Positions 7,391 to 14,563 of a stretch of 16,439 nucleotides of DNA are shown one piece after another. Below the pieces are notes generated by a model. That model was not told the origin of the DNA and did no database searches. It saw only the letters and a list, made by a program, of their open reading frames with translations. Positions within the stretch are counted from its first letter, which is position 1, and each line of letters starts with the position of its first letter. The stretch is from Actinomycetota bacterium (lineage in GTDB: Bacteria > Actinomycetota > Acidimicrobiia > Actinomarinales > Actinomarinaceae): positions 1 to 16,439 of the forward strand of contig JAQCEB010000019.1 in the NCBI GenBank assembly GCA_027729925.1, written 5' to 3'. Position numbers and translations under genes: made by a program.

Positions 7391-8324
7391 CTTGATTTCA
7401 AATATTAAAAATAAATCAATTCTTATAACTGGACACATAAATCCAGATGGTGATGCGTTAGGTTCAGCTTTAGCTTTTGCTTTACTTCTTAAAAAAGAAA
7501 AAATATCTGTTGATGTTGCTTTTGATATTAAAAGTGCACTACCTTCAAATTTAAACCATCTACCATTCGAACTAATATCTGATAACACTAAAGAAATGTA
7601 TGATGTTGTTTACGTATTTGATTGTGGTAATTCAAGTAGATTAGGAAATATAGAAAAAATTGTATTAAATTCAAAACATATAGTAGTTGTTGATCACCAT
7701 ATAAATCCAACCTTTGGTGATTTACAGATTATCGATTCTAAAGCCGCAAGTACAACACAAGTCTTATTTAGAGAAATAAAAAAATTAAATTTAGATATTG
7801 ATTCAACTGTTGCTACATGTTTAATGACTGGATTAATTACTGATACTGGAAGATTTCAGTATTCAAATACTAATTCTGAAGTATTTCAAATGGCTGCTGA
7901 ATTAATGAACTATGGAGCAAATTTAACTCTTATTAGTGAAAATATTTACGGTACTTTAGAACTAAATGCAATGAAGCTGCAAAGTGAGATTATATCAAGG
8001 ATAGAGGTATTTGAAGTTGAAAAATTAGTTGTATCTTACGTTTTACAAACAGATTATAGAAAATTCAAAATTCAAGAACAAGAAACAGATTTTCTAATAG
8101 ACACAATAAGATTAGTTAAAAGTTCGGAAGTCGCACTACTTTTAAAAGAACAAAATGATGGAACTTTTAAAGGAAGTTTGCGTTCTAGAAATTCAATTGA
8201 TGTTCAAAAGATTGCCTCTTCTTTTGATGGTGGTGGCCACAAAGCAGCTTCTGGATTTTCCACAAAACTAGATATAAAAAGTTGTATAAATAAAATTCGT
8301 AATGAAATACAACGACAAATCTGA
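7383..8324 (+). CDS. nrnA: DHH/DHHA1 bifunctional oligoribonuclease/PAP phosphatase (NrnA-like)
   Basis: NrnA-type enzymes degrade nano-RNA to mononucleotides and dephosphorylate 3'-phosphoadenosine 5'-phosphate; actinobacterial relatives also hydrolyse cyclic-dinucleotide products. The 313-residue protein has the DHH metal-site motifs GHINPDGD (17-24), VFDCGNSSRLG (Asp80), VVVDHH (101-106) and TDTGRFQY (153-160). The C-terminal DHHA1 domain ends with FDGGGHKAASGF (281-292). I chose the ATG at 7383 rather than the TTG 9 nt upstream; it overlaps the rbfA stop by 8 nt. The position between rbfA and truB matches mycobacterial Rv2837c. Which of the possible activities dominates cannot be told from sequence. 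Confidence 0.93.
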   Translation: MTNLISNIKNKSILITGHINPDGDALGSALAFALLLKKEKISVDVAFDIKSALPSNLNHLPFELISDNTKEMYDVVYVFDCGNSSRLGNIEKIVLNSKHIVVVDHHINPTFGDLQIIDSKAASTTQVLFREIKKLNLDIDSTVATCLMTGLITDTGRFQYSNTNSEVFQMAAELMNYGANLTLISENIYGTLELNAMKLQSEIISRIEVFEVEKLVVSYVLQTDYRKFKIQEQETDFLIDTIRLVKSSEVALLLKEQNDGTFKGSLRSRNSIDVQKIASSFDGGGHKAASGFSTKLDIKSCINKIRNEIQRQI

Positions 8325-9183
8325 TTTTTATCTATTAGATAAACCAAAATCTTGGACTTCTCAAGATTTATGTACAAAATTAAAAAAAAATTTTTATTTT
8401 AAAAAAGTTGGGCATTCAGGAACTCTAGACCCTAACGCAACTGGTCTTATGCTCCTTGCAACAAATGGTTATACGAAATTATTTGATTATATTAACCAAA
8501 ATAATAAAACTTATGAAGCAACTGCTTTATTAGGCTATTCTTCATCAACTTTAGATATAGATGGAGACGTTAGAATGATTGAAAATATTAATGCTTTATC
8601 ATTAGAAACTGAAATAAATACTTATTTTCAAGAAAACCTCGGAGAGATCCAACAAACTCCACCTAAATACTCTGCTATAAAAGTTGACGGAAAAAGATTA
8701 TATAAATACGCAAGAAAAAATCAAAAAGTTGATATTCCGGTTAGAAAAGTTATGATTCACGACTCAAAAATAATCAAAATTTCAGAGAATAGAATTGTAT
8801 TTAACATAACTGTTAGCAAAGGAACTTTTATAAGAAGTTTTGTAGAAGATTTAGGAAGATATTTAAATACTTCCGCTATTTTAGAAAATTTAACAAGAAC
8901 TAAGATAGGGTCTTTGGATTTGAAGCATAAAAATTTGATAAAAAATGTACAAGATTTAAATTATCAATCCAAAATATCTCCACTTAATTGGATTGAAGTA
9001 CTCAATATGCCTAGTATCACCTTAGATATTAAATTTTATGATTTGATCAAAAATGGAAATTTAATTTCTAAAGAATATTTTGGTGAAAATAAAGAAACAA
9101 TAATTACTATTAACAATGAAATTATTGCTATCTACGAACCTTTTAAAGATAACAAATATAAACCTACAAAAGTAATTATATGA
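8302..9183 (+). CDS. truB: tRNA pseudouridine(55) synthase TruB
   Basis: TruB isomerises U55 in the T-loop of tRNAs. The 293-residue protein begins with the family pattern FYLLDKPKSWTSQD. It carries the catalytic motif GHSGTLDPNATGLM with the nucleophilic Asp at residue 43, then KTYEATALLGYSSSTLDIDG, QTPPKYSAIKVDGKRLYKYAR and the VSKGTFIRSFVEDLG motif. The weakly conserved region after ~220 would hold the small PUA-like end. The ATG at 8302 overlaps the nrnA end by 23 nt and no Shine-Dalgarno is evident. Its stop overlaps ribF (ATGA at 9180-9183). The order truB-ribF-rpsO is standard. Confidence 0.96.
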   Translation: MKYNDKSDFYLLDKPKSWTSQDLCTKLKKNFYFKKVGHSGTLDPNATGLMLLATNGYTKLFDYINQNNKTYEATALLGYSSSTLDIDGDVRMIENINALSLETEINTYFQENLGEIQQTPPKYSAIKVDGKRLYKYARKNQKVDIPVRKVMIHDSKIIKISENRIVFNITVSKGTFIRSFVEDLGRYLNTSAILENLTRTKIGSLDLKHKNLIKNVQDLNYQSKISPLNWIEVLNMPSITLDIKFYDLIKNGNLISKEYFGENKETIITINNEIIAIYEPFKDNKYKPTKVII

Positions 9184-10073
9184 AGATTTATAACGAATTT
9201 GCTATACATGATAAAGTTGAGATTCCATCCGATGCTTCTTGTTTAGGGGCTTTTGATGGAATTCATCTTGGTCATCAAAAACTATTTGAAAATGCAAGAG
9301 CTAAATATAGTAATTTTCAGATTATTACATTTGATATCGTTCCTAAAAAATACTTTAATACTCAACATCAGCTAATTCTTGATAACAACACTAAGTCAGA
9401 ATTAATATCTAAATACTATCCTCAAAATCTTATTTTTTTAAAATTTGAAGAAATAAAAAATTTACAAACTTTAGAATTCTGCGATTTTTTAAGTAAAAAT
9501 TGTAAAACAAAACGTATCTTTGTAGGGAATGATTTTCGTTTTGGCAAAAATAGAGAGGGTCGTGTTGAAGATTTACAAAATTATTTTGGTATTGAAAATA
9601 TACTTACTTTAGATGATGTTTATTATGATAATTTAAAAGTTTCATCCACAAAAATAAAAGAGTTTTTATCTGAAGGCAACATAGAACAAGCAAATAGATT
9701 ACTTGGATATAATTATAATTTTGTAGGTAAAGTTATAAAAGGCCAGAACCTAGGTTCAAAAATTGGTTTTCCAACTGCTAATTTAAATATTGAACCTGAA
9801 GAAATAATTCTTGATAATGGTGTTTATTTTGTAAATGTATTTATTAATAGTAATAAATACAAAGGAGCTATGAATATTGGATATAAGCCAACAGTATCTG
9901 ATATAAAAAAAAGAAGTATAGAAATTCATATATTAGATTTTGATTCAAATATTTACGATCAAACTATCAAAGTTGAAGTTAATAAGTTAATAAGAAAAGA
10001 AGTAAAATTCAATAGTATTGACCAATTAACTGACCAGATATCTAAAGATATAGATAAAATCAATAAATATTAA
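9180..10073 (+). CDS. ribF: Bifunctional riboflavin kinase/FAD synthetase RibF
   Basis: RibF phosphorylates riboflavin to FMN and adenylylates FMN to FAD. The N-terminal nucleotidyltransferase domain carries CLGAFDGIHLGHQKLF (residues 21-36), FVGNDFRFGKNREG (114-127) and VSSTKIKEFL (154-163). The C-terminal kinase domain carries GKVIKGQNLGSKIGFPTANL (183-202), the DNGVYFV strand and MNIGYKPTV (231-239), then an EIHILDFD segment with the catalytic Glu. The length of 297 is slightly short but complete. It starts inside the truB stop codon. It would supply FMN/FAD for the flavin-binding proteins of the cell, including the flavin-reductase-like gene downstream. Confidence 0.97.
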   Translation: MKIYNEFAIHDKVEIPSDASCLGAFDGIHLGHQKLFENARAKYSNFQIITFDIVPKKYFNTQHQLILDNNTKSELISKYYPQNLIFLKFEEIKNLQTLEFCDFLSKNCKTKRIFVGNDFRFGKNREGRVEDLQNYFGIENILTLDDVYYDNLKVSSTKIKEFLSEGNIEQANRLLGYNYNFVGKVIKGQNLGSKIGFPTANLNIEPEEIILDNGVYFVNVFINSNKYKGAMNIGYKPTVSDIKKRSIEIHILDFDSNIYDQTIKVEVNKLIRKEVKFNSIDQLTDQISKDIDKINKY

Positions 10074-10104
10074 ATTTTCTCACATTAGAAATTGTCAATA
10101 CTAT

Positions 10105-10110
10105 TATTAT
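10105..10110 (+). promoter_or_regulatory. Candidate -10 element of a leaderless rpsO promoter
   Basis: TATTAT ends 5 nt before the rpsO ATG at 10116, and no ribosome-binding site is visible in the 42-nt ribF-rpsO gap. A second TATTAT in overlapping register lies 3 nt upstream. TTGTCA (10092-10097) resembles a -35 element but is too close to pair with either hexamer. The suggestion of a start at or next to the ATG rests on this geometry alone. Confidence 0.42.
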
Positions 10111-10115
10111 TGCGA

Positions 10116-10373
10116 ATGATAACAAAGAAAGAAATAATAAACGAATACGGTAAATCTGATAATGATACTGGTTCTGCAGAAGTACAAGTAGCACTATTGT
10201 CTAATAGGATTAACCATTTAACCGAACATTTAAAAACTCATAAAAAAGACCATCATACAAGACGAGGTCTTTTAATGCTTGTAGGTAAAAGAAAAAGACT
10301 TCTACAATATTTACAAAATCAAGATGTTCAAAGATATCGTAATATTATTGAAAAGCTTGGTTTAAGAAGATAA
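10116..10373 (+). CDS. rpsO: Small ribosomal subunit protein uS15
   Basis: S15 is a primary binder of the central domain of 16S rRNA and also contributes to bridge B4 with the large subunit. The sequence follows the family almost end to end: NDTGSAEVQVALLSNRINHL, then HKKDHHTRRGLL, then the C-terminal IIEKLGLRR. From the ATG at 10116 it has 85 residues, against 88-89 in most bacteria, with a slightly shortened N-terminus. The longer reading from TTG at 10092 would add eight hydrophobic residues that do not resemble S15. It lies between ribF (42-nt gap) and pnp (78-nt gap), the widespread rpsO-pnp pair. Confidence 0.96.
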   Translation: MITKKEIINEYGKSDNDTGSAEVQVALLSNRINHLTEHLKTHKKDHHTRRGLLMLVGKRKRLLQYLQNQDVQRYRNIIEKLGLRR

Positions 10374-10380
10374 AAATTAG

Positions 10381-10436
10381 ACCTTGGGTTGTTAATTGAG
10401 AACTTTTTATGAAAGTTGACAATTAATAACCTTGGT
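10381..10436 (+). promoter_or_regulatory. Long stem-loop in the rpsO-pnp intergenic region, candidate RNase III site
   Basis: GGTTGTTAATTG (10387-10398) pairs with CAATTAATAACC (10420-10431), 12 bp with one G-U. After a 2x2 internal loop, AACTTT (10401-10406) pairs with AAAGTT (10412-10417) around a 5-nt loop. ACC/GGT (10381-10383 with 10434-10436) can close the base after a small internal loop. The total is about 18-21 bp. No T run follows, so it is not an intrinsic terminator. In Escherichia coli and Streptomyces, a stem-loop at this position is cut by RNase III, and in E. coli this underlies PNPase autoregulation. The same role here is inference from structure and location. Confidence 0.75.
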
Positions 10437-10442
10437 CAAGAA

Positions 10443-10447
10443 AGAGG
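10443..10447 (+). promoter_or_regulatory. Ribosome-binding site of pnp
   Basis: AGAGG ends 4 nt before the ATG at 10452 and follows closely on the intergenic stem-loop. It supports 10452 over the in-frame TTG at 10416, which lies inside the loop and 3' arm of that hairpin. The spacing equals that of the rimP site. Confidence 0.7.
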
Positions 10448-10451
10448 TTAT

Positions 10452-12728
10452 ATGTCTATTAATAATGTAAGCGTTAATGTTGGTGCTAAAGAAATTACTT
10501 TTGAAACGGGGAAGCTAGCGCTTCAAGCACCTGGATCCGTAGTTGTAAAAAGTGGTAATACAACAGTATTAGTTACAGCCGTTGCAAATAAAGAAGTAAG
10601 AGATGGAATTGATTTCTTTCCTTTAACAGTTGATGTTGAGGAAAGAATGTATGCTGCTGGAAAAATCCCTGGTGGTTTCTTTAGACGTGAAGGTAGACAA
10701 ACTGAAAAAGCAATACTATCAAGCAGATTAATTGATAGGCCATTACGTCCATCCTTTAATGATGGTTTTAGGTGTGAAACGCAAATTATTGCGACAGTTT
10801 TAAGTGTTGATACTGAAGTAGATTATGATATTTTAGCTCTAAATGCAGCTTCTACAGCTTTACAACTTGGGGGTATACCTCTTCAACAACCAGTTGCAGG
10901 TGTTCGTATGTCTTTAATTGATGGTAAATGGATACCTCAAGCCACAACAACTGAACAGTTAACATCTATATTCGATATGGTTGTTGCCGGAAATTTAAAT
11001 AAGAACAATGAAATAGACATTGTTATGGTTGAAGCTGGTGCTACAGATAATGCTTTCACTTATATTGATGAAGGTGCCGTAGCCCCAACTGAAGAAATAG
11101 TTGCAAATGGAATTGATGAAAGTAAGCAATATATTAAGTCAATAATTGAAGCACAAAAAGAGTTAGTTTCAAAATGCGAGGTTCCAACAATTGAATGGCC
11201 CTCAATAGAAGACTATCCACAAGAATTAAAAGAGAATATCAGTAATTTTATAAATGATAAGTTATCAAGTATTTTTGATAATACAGACAAAGCAACAAGG
11301 GCTGAATCTGAAAGTGCTTTAAGAGATGAGGTATTAGCTAAGTTTTTAAACGATGAAGTTGATAATACAAAAGAAGTCAAGAATGCTTTTAAATCTGTTG
11401 TAAAAGAGTATGTAAGGAACAAAGTTTTAACCGGAGGCTTAAGACTTGATGGAAGAAAGCCAGATGAAATAAGAAATATTTCAGCTGAAATAGATTTACT
11501 TCCTACAGTACATGGTTCAGCGTTATTTTTAAGAGGTGAAACTCAGGTATTAAATGTAACAACTTTAGGAATGTCTAGATTAGAACAAATGTTGGATACA
11601 ATTGATACCGTTACCTCCAAAAGATATATGCATCATTATAATTTTCCACCATATTCAACGGGTGAAGCTTATCCAATGAGAGGTCCAAAACGAAGAGAAA
11701 TTGGGCACGGAGCATTGGCTGAAAAAGCTCTAGTTCCCGTTATCCCAACGAAAAAAGAATTTCCTTACACGATAAGGTTGGTAAGTGATGTTATGTCTTC
11801 TAATGGGTCTACTTCACAAGCTTCTGTTTGTTCATCAAGTCTTTCTTTGATGGCAGCAGGTGTTCCAATTAGAGAGCATGTAGCTGGTATTGCAATGGGT
11901 TTAATGTCTAATGGTTCTAGTTTTATAACTTTAACAGACATATTAGGCGCTGAGGATGCACTTGGAGATATGGACTTTAAAGTAGCTGGCACAAGAAATG
12001 TAATAACTGCTCTTCAATTAGATATGAAAATAGAAGGTTTACCTTCAGATGTTTTACGATCTGCATTACAACAAGCTAAAACTGCTCGCGAGCATATTCT
12101 TGATGTAATGGAAGATACAATATCAGAACCAAGGAAAACTTTATCAGGTAATGCACCTAAATTAGTTTCAATAGAACTTCCTAAAGATAAAATTGGTGAA
12201 GTAATCGGACCTAAAGGTAAAAACATAAAGAAAATTGAAGAAGAAACTGGTTGTTCTGTTGAAATTGATGATGATGGTTTGCTGACTCTTGGTTCAACAG
12301 AAGAAGATGCTTTAGAAAAAGCTAGAGAAATGGTAATGATGATTATTGATCCACCAGAAGCAGAAGTAGGAAAAGAATATAGTGGTGAAATAGTTAGTGT
12401 TGCTAGCTATGGGGCTTTTATAAATATTTTACCTGGTAGGGATGGGCTTTTACATGTTTCTAAATTTCATTCAACAAAAAGAGTTAATAATCCAGAATCA
12501 GTTGTAAAAGTTGGGGATAAGCTTATTGTCAAAGTTGACTCAGTTGAAAATGGAAAAATAAGTTTGTCTTTGCTTGAAGATTTAGAGGTTTCGGACGAAC
12601 AAGCTGCTTCTAAAGGTAATGGCAACTCTAAAAATAGAAACTTTAGAAATGATAAAAGAGATAGTAAACCAAAAAATCAAAACCGTAAAAGAGTATCTTT
12701 TGAAGATGAATTTGAAAAAGGTATTTAA
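10452..12728 (+). CDS. pnp: Polyribonucleotide nucleotidyltransferase (PNPase)
   Basis: PNPase is a trimeric 3'-5' phosphorolytic exoribonuclease acting in mRNA decay. From ATG 10452 it has 758 residues. The order is RNase PH-like domain 1 (PGGFFRREGRQTEKAILSSR, then IDRPLRPSF), the all-alpha linker (~residues 230-320), and RNase PH-like domain 2 with GGLRLDGRKPDEIR, NGSTSQASVC and LGDMDFKVAGT. A KH domain (GEVIGPKGKNIKKIEEETG) and an S1 domain (YSGEIVSVASYGAFINILPG, then GRDGLLHVS) follow. The tail is basic and Asn/Arg/Lys-rich. NGSTSQASVC and ILGAEDALGDMDF are actinobacterial-style variants. Just before NGSTSQ a Ser stands where many relatives have Glu. The stop lies 1 nt from the end of the convergent gene, with no clear terminator between them. 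Confidence 0.97.
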   Translation: MSINNVSVNVGAKEITFETGKLALQAPGSVVVKSGNTTVLVTAVANKEVRDGIDFFPLTVDVEERMYAAGKIPGGFFRREGRQTEKAILSSRLIDRPLRPSFNDGFRCETQIIATVLSVDTEVDYDILALNAASTALQLGGIPLQQPVAGVRMSLIDGKWIPQATTTEQLTSIFDMVVAGNLNKNNEIDIVMVEAGATDNAFTYIDEGAVAPTEEIVANGIDESKQYIKSIIEAQKELVSKCEVPTIEWPSIEDYPQELKENISNFINDKLSSIFDNTDKATRAESESALRDEVLAKFLNDEVDNTKEVKNAFKSVVKEYVRNKVLTGGLRLDGRKPDEIRNISAEIDLLPTVHGSALFLRGETQVLNVTTLGMSRLEQMLDTIDTVTSKRYMHHYNFPPYSTGEAYPMRGPKRREIGHGALAEKALVPVIPTKKEFPYTIRLVSDVMSSNGSTSQASVCSSSLSLMAAGVPIREHVAGIAMGLMSNGSSFITLTDILGAEDALGDMDFKVAGTRNVITALQLDMKIEGLPSDVLRSALQQAKTAREHILDVMEDTISEPRKTLSGNAPKLVSIELPKDKIGEVIGPKGKNIKKIEEETGCSVEIDDDGLLTLGSTEEDALEKAREMVMMIIDPPEAEVGKEYSGEIVSVASYGAFINILPGRDGLLHVSKFHSTKRVNNPESVVKVGDKLIVKVDSVENGKISLSLLEDLEVSDEQAASKGNGNSKNRNFRNDKRDSKPKNQNRKRVSFEDEFEKGI

Positions 12729-12729
12729 G

Positions 12730-13245
12730 TTACTTTCTATTTAAAGTTAATTTAGTTGGGTTTGTAGGTTCAGTAGTAACATAAGCATCTGGATTGTATT
12801 CTGATACTATTTTTAAAACTTCTTTTAGTTTTTTTCTAGGTGTTACACACCAGGCTATTGTTACTTGACCTTCCATGCCTTCACCGTAAATTTCAGTAAC
12901 ACCATAACCATTTTCACGAAGCTTATTTGCCATTTCAGGTTTACTTTTATTCTTAGGAGTAAAAATTCTTACTACAACGTCACCAATTGCTATAGATGAT
13001 TCAATATAAGATCCTACAATAGTTCCTGAAGCGAACCCAAGGGCATAACCTGTAATTATAATTGGATCATTTAATTCTTGTATGACTTGTGAAATTGCAA
13101 GTACCCATATTGCAGATTCTATAAACCCTAAAAGTCCTCCAATATATGGCTTACCTCTTACAACAAATAAGTGTCTTAATGTACCTAGTGTTTGATCAAT
13201 TAGTCTTAAGATAAAAATTGATAAAGCAGCAATAATTACATTCAT
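12730..13245 (-). CDS. UPF0316 family membrane protein (DUF5698 + DUF2179)
   Basis: The 171-residue protein has about three N-terminal transmembrane helices (roughly residues 3-15, 36-54, 62-80). The DUF5698-type signature LIDQTLGTLRHLFVVRG (15-31) and the GYALGFASGTIVGSYIE stretch are present. A soluble C-terminal DUF2179-like domain follows (~88-160: LRENGYGVTEIYGEG, then PRKKLKEVL, then NPDAYVTTE). Related DUF2179 domains occur at the C-terminus of YitT-type membrane proteins and are thought to bind a small ligand, but no function is established for UPF0316. It lies 18 nt after the PlsC-like gene on the same strand, may be cotranscribed with it or use its own promoter, and converges on pnp. 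Confidence 0.85.
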   Translation of the reverse strand: MNVIIAALSIFILRLIDQTLGTLRHLFVVRGKPYIGGLLGFIESAIWVLAISQVIQELNDPIIITGYALGFASGTIVGSYIESSIAIGDVVVRIFTPKNKSKPEMANKLRENGYGVTEIYGEGMEGQVTIAWCVTPRKKLKEVLKIVSEYNPDAYVTTEPTNPTKLTLNRK

Positions 13246-13251
13246 ATATTC

Positions 13252-13257
13252 AGTTTA
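13252..13257 (-). promoter_or_regulatory. Candidate -10 element of a leaderless promoter for the UPF0316 gene
   Basis: On the minus strand TAAACT is followed by GAATAT and then the ATG at 13245, the same hexamer-N6-ATG layout as at proS. There is no ribosome-binding site in the 18-nt gap behind the PlsC-like gene. Inference only; in AT-rich DNA such a match can occur by chance. Confidence 0.38.
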
Positions 13258-13263
13258 TTTAAA

Positions 13264-14010
13264 TTATTGTAAAGATTTTTTAATTTCTTCATATGTTGTT
13301 TTCATTTTATTAAAAGTTTCTGCTACTAAATCTTCTATATCTTCTTTTTTATACTCTGAAATATTAATTGGTTCTAATGTTTTAATTATAGCGTTACCAC
13401 TTTTCATAAATTTACTACCTCTTGGCCAGATTTCACCAGTACCTGCAATTACAACTGGTAGTATTGGAACTTGGTTATCGAATGCAATATGAAATGCACC
13501 GCTTTTAAAAGGTAAAAAATTATCACTTTTTGCTCTTGTTCCTTGAGGGTAGACCATTAATGACCATCCGTTTTTAAAAAGTTTTTTTGCTTGTTGATTT
13601 ATACTTTCCCTGTCATTTTTATTATTTCTATCAACTTTTATAAAGTTAAATGATTTGGCAGCAGTTCTAAAAAAAGGAAGTTTATAAACTTCCTTTTTTG
13701 CCATAAATACCCATTTAATTTTCAAAAATTTAAATTGTAACATTGGATCTAAGTTAGAAAGGTGATTAGAAATTACAACATATGGTTGATTTTTTTTATA
13801 TTCAAATCCTTTAATAAGTGTTATTTTAGATTTTGCTGCCCACATCCAAGGGGTTGTCCAGCTTTGTGCAATATAGTATTTTAAAGAAGTGTATTTATTA
13901 AATAATCCAACAAACCAGATTGAATAAGCAACCGGAATAGTATAAATGGCCATAATGAGTAAATTAAACCAAGTTCTAAGATTGTTCTTAAGCATGTTGA
14001 TAGTGTACAT
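13264..14010 (-). CDS. 1-acyl-sn-glycerol-3-phosphate acyltransferase-like protein (PlsC family)
   Basis: PlsC-type enzymes transfer an acyl chain to lysophosphatidic acid, or a related acceptor, at the membrane. The 248-residue protein has a hydrophobic N-terminal helix (~12-36). The acyltransferase motifs are NHLSNLD (HX4D: His83, Asp88), FNFIKVDR (121-128), YPQGTR (154-159) and VPILPVVIAGTG (181-192). Motif III normally reads PEGTR; here Gln replaces the Glu that contacts the glycerol phosphate, so the acceptor may differ or this may be a subfamily variant. An ATG at codon 6 is an alternative start. The upstream ATG at 14010 was kept because it stands 7 nt after a TAAAGT hexamer in the divergent promoter. 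Acceptor specificity cannot be read from the sequence. Confidence 0.88.
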   Translation of the reverse strand: MYTINMLKNNLRTWFNLLIMAIYTIPVAYSIWFVGLFNKYTSLKYYIAQSWTTPWMWAAKSKITLIKGFEYKKNQPYVVISNHLSNLDPMLQFKFLKIKWVFMAKKEVYKLPFFRTAAKSFNFIKVDRNNKNDRESINQQAKKLFKNGWSLMVYPQGTRAKSDNFLPFKSGAFHIAFDNQVPILPVVIAGTGEIWPRGSKFMKSGNAIIKTLEPINISEYKKEDIEDLVAETFNKMKTTYEEIKKSLQ

Positions 14011-14017
14011 TAAAATA

Positions 14018-14029
14018 ACTTTATAAAGT
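14018..14029. promoter_or_regulatory. Palindromic divergent promoter element ACTTTATAAAGT
   Basis: The 25-nt gap between the PlsC-like gene and the folate gene contains the perfect 12-bp palindrome ACTTTATAAAGT. It presents TAAAGT (and TATAAA) on both strands. On the + strand TAAAGT ends 6 nt before the ATG at 14036; on the - strand it ends 7 nt before the ATG at 14010. Neither gene has a Shine-Dalgarno. A symmetric -10 driving divergent, nearly leaderless transcription is the simplest reading. A repressor site of the same sequence is an alternative. TTGATA at 13997-14002 could be a + strand -35 with long spacing. Confidence 0.55.
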
Positions 14030-14035
14030 AAAAAT

Positions 14036-14551
14036 ATGTATAAAAAAAGCGAAATTAGAGAAACATTAAAATCTATACAAATAAATAAAAAGAATTTCGA
14101 AAAAGATATAATTCAAAAAATAAATAAGTTAACGGAAAATAGAGTTATATGTGCATATATTTCTATATATAATGAACCAAATATTTTAGATTACATTAAT
14201 AATCCTAAAACTTTATGTACAACCTTTATTGATTCTGAAAAAAATATAAAAATTTCCAAACTACAAAAGCCCTTTATTAGAAATAGTTTCGGGGTGCTAC
14301 AGCCTAAAAAATTTATTGAAATTGATGAAGTAGATATATTTTTAATTCCCGGTTTAGCATTCGACTTAACAGGTACAAGGTTAGGCAGAGGAGGCGGTAT
14401 TTATGATATGTTATTAAGTAATTATTTAAACTCTTTATTTATTGGTGTTACATTTGACGAATATATTTTTAATCAACTTCCAAAAGATGATCATGATATT
14501 AATATGCATGCCCTATTAACCCCCACACGTTTTATTGAATTAAATATATAG
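14036..14551 (+). CDS. 5-formyltetrahydrofolate cyclo-ligase family protein
   Basis: This enzyme converts 5-formyl-THF to 5,10-methenyl-THF with ATP, returning stored or by-product folate to one-carbon metabolism. The 171-residue protein has the family signature LIPGLAFDLTGTRLGRGGG followed by IYDMLL, which forms the ATP and folate site. The C-terminal PKDDHDINMHALLTPTRFI matches the conserved HD...TP segment. The N-terminal region is lysine-rich with the usual helix and is less conserved. Ile stands where most members have a Tyr before YD. It is divergent from the PlsC-like gene and 12 nt upstream of the F420-dependent oxidoreductase. Confidence 0.9.
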   Translation: MYKKSEIRETLKSIQINKKNFEKDIIQKINKLTENRVICAYISIYNEPNILDYINNPKTLCTTFIDSEKNIKISKLQKPFIRNSFGVLQPKKFIEIDEVDIFLIPGLAFDLTGTRLGRGGGIYDMLLSNYLNSLFIGVTFDEYIFNQLPKDDHDINMHALLTPTRFIELNI

Positions 14552-14557
14552 TATTCT
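14552..14557 (+). promoter_or_regulatory. Candidate -10 element of a leaderless promoter for the F420 oxidoreductase gene
   Basis: TATTCT is followed by six bases (TAAATA) and the ATG at 14564. No ribosome-binding site exists in the 12-nt gap. A TTGAAT ends 11 nt before the hexamer, the same offset as in front of proS. Inference from geometry. Confidence 0.45.
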
Positions 14558-14563
14558 TAAATA

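Noticed and set aside
10074..10115. TTGTCA at 10092-10097 as the -35 element of an rpsO promoter
   Set aside because: The spacing to the TATTAT hexamers is 4-7 nt, far too short, and a -10 at normal spacing would fall within the rpsO start codon.
10416..10451. TTG at 10416 as pnp start, or TTGACA at 10416-10421 as a -35 promoter element
   Set aside because: It is inside the intergenic hairpin, AGAGG points to ATG 10452, and no -10 hexamer occurs 16-18 nt downstream of TTGACA.
12700..12780. A bidirectional terminator between the convergent pnp and UPF0316 genes
   Set aside because: Only a weak AT-rich pairing (ACTTT with AAAGT around 12732-12747) is visible, overlapping coding sequence and without a GC stem.
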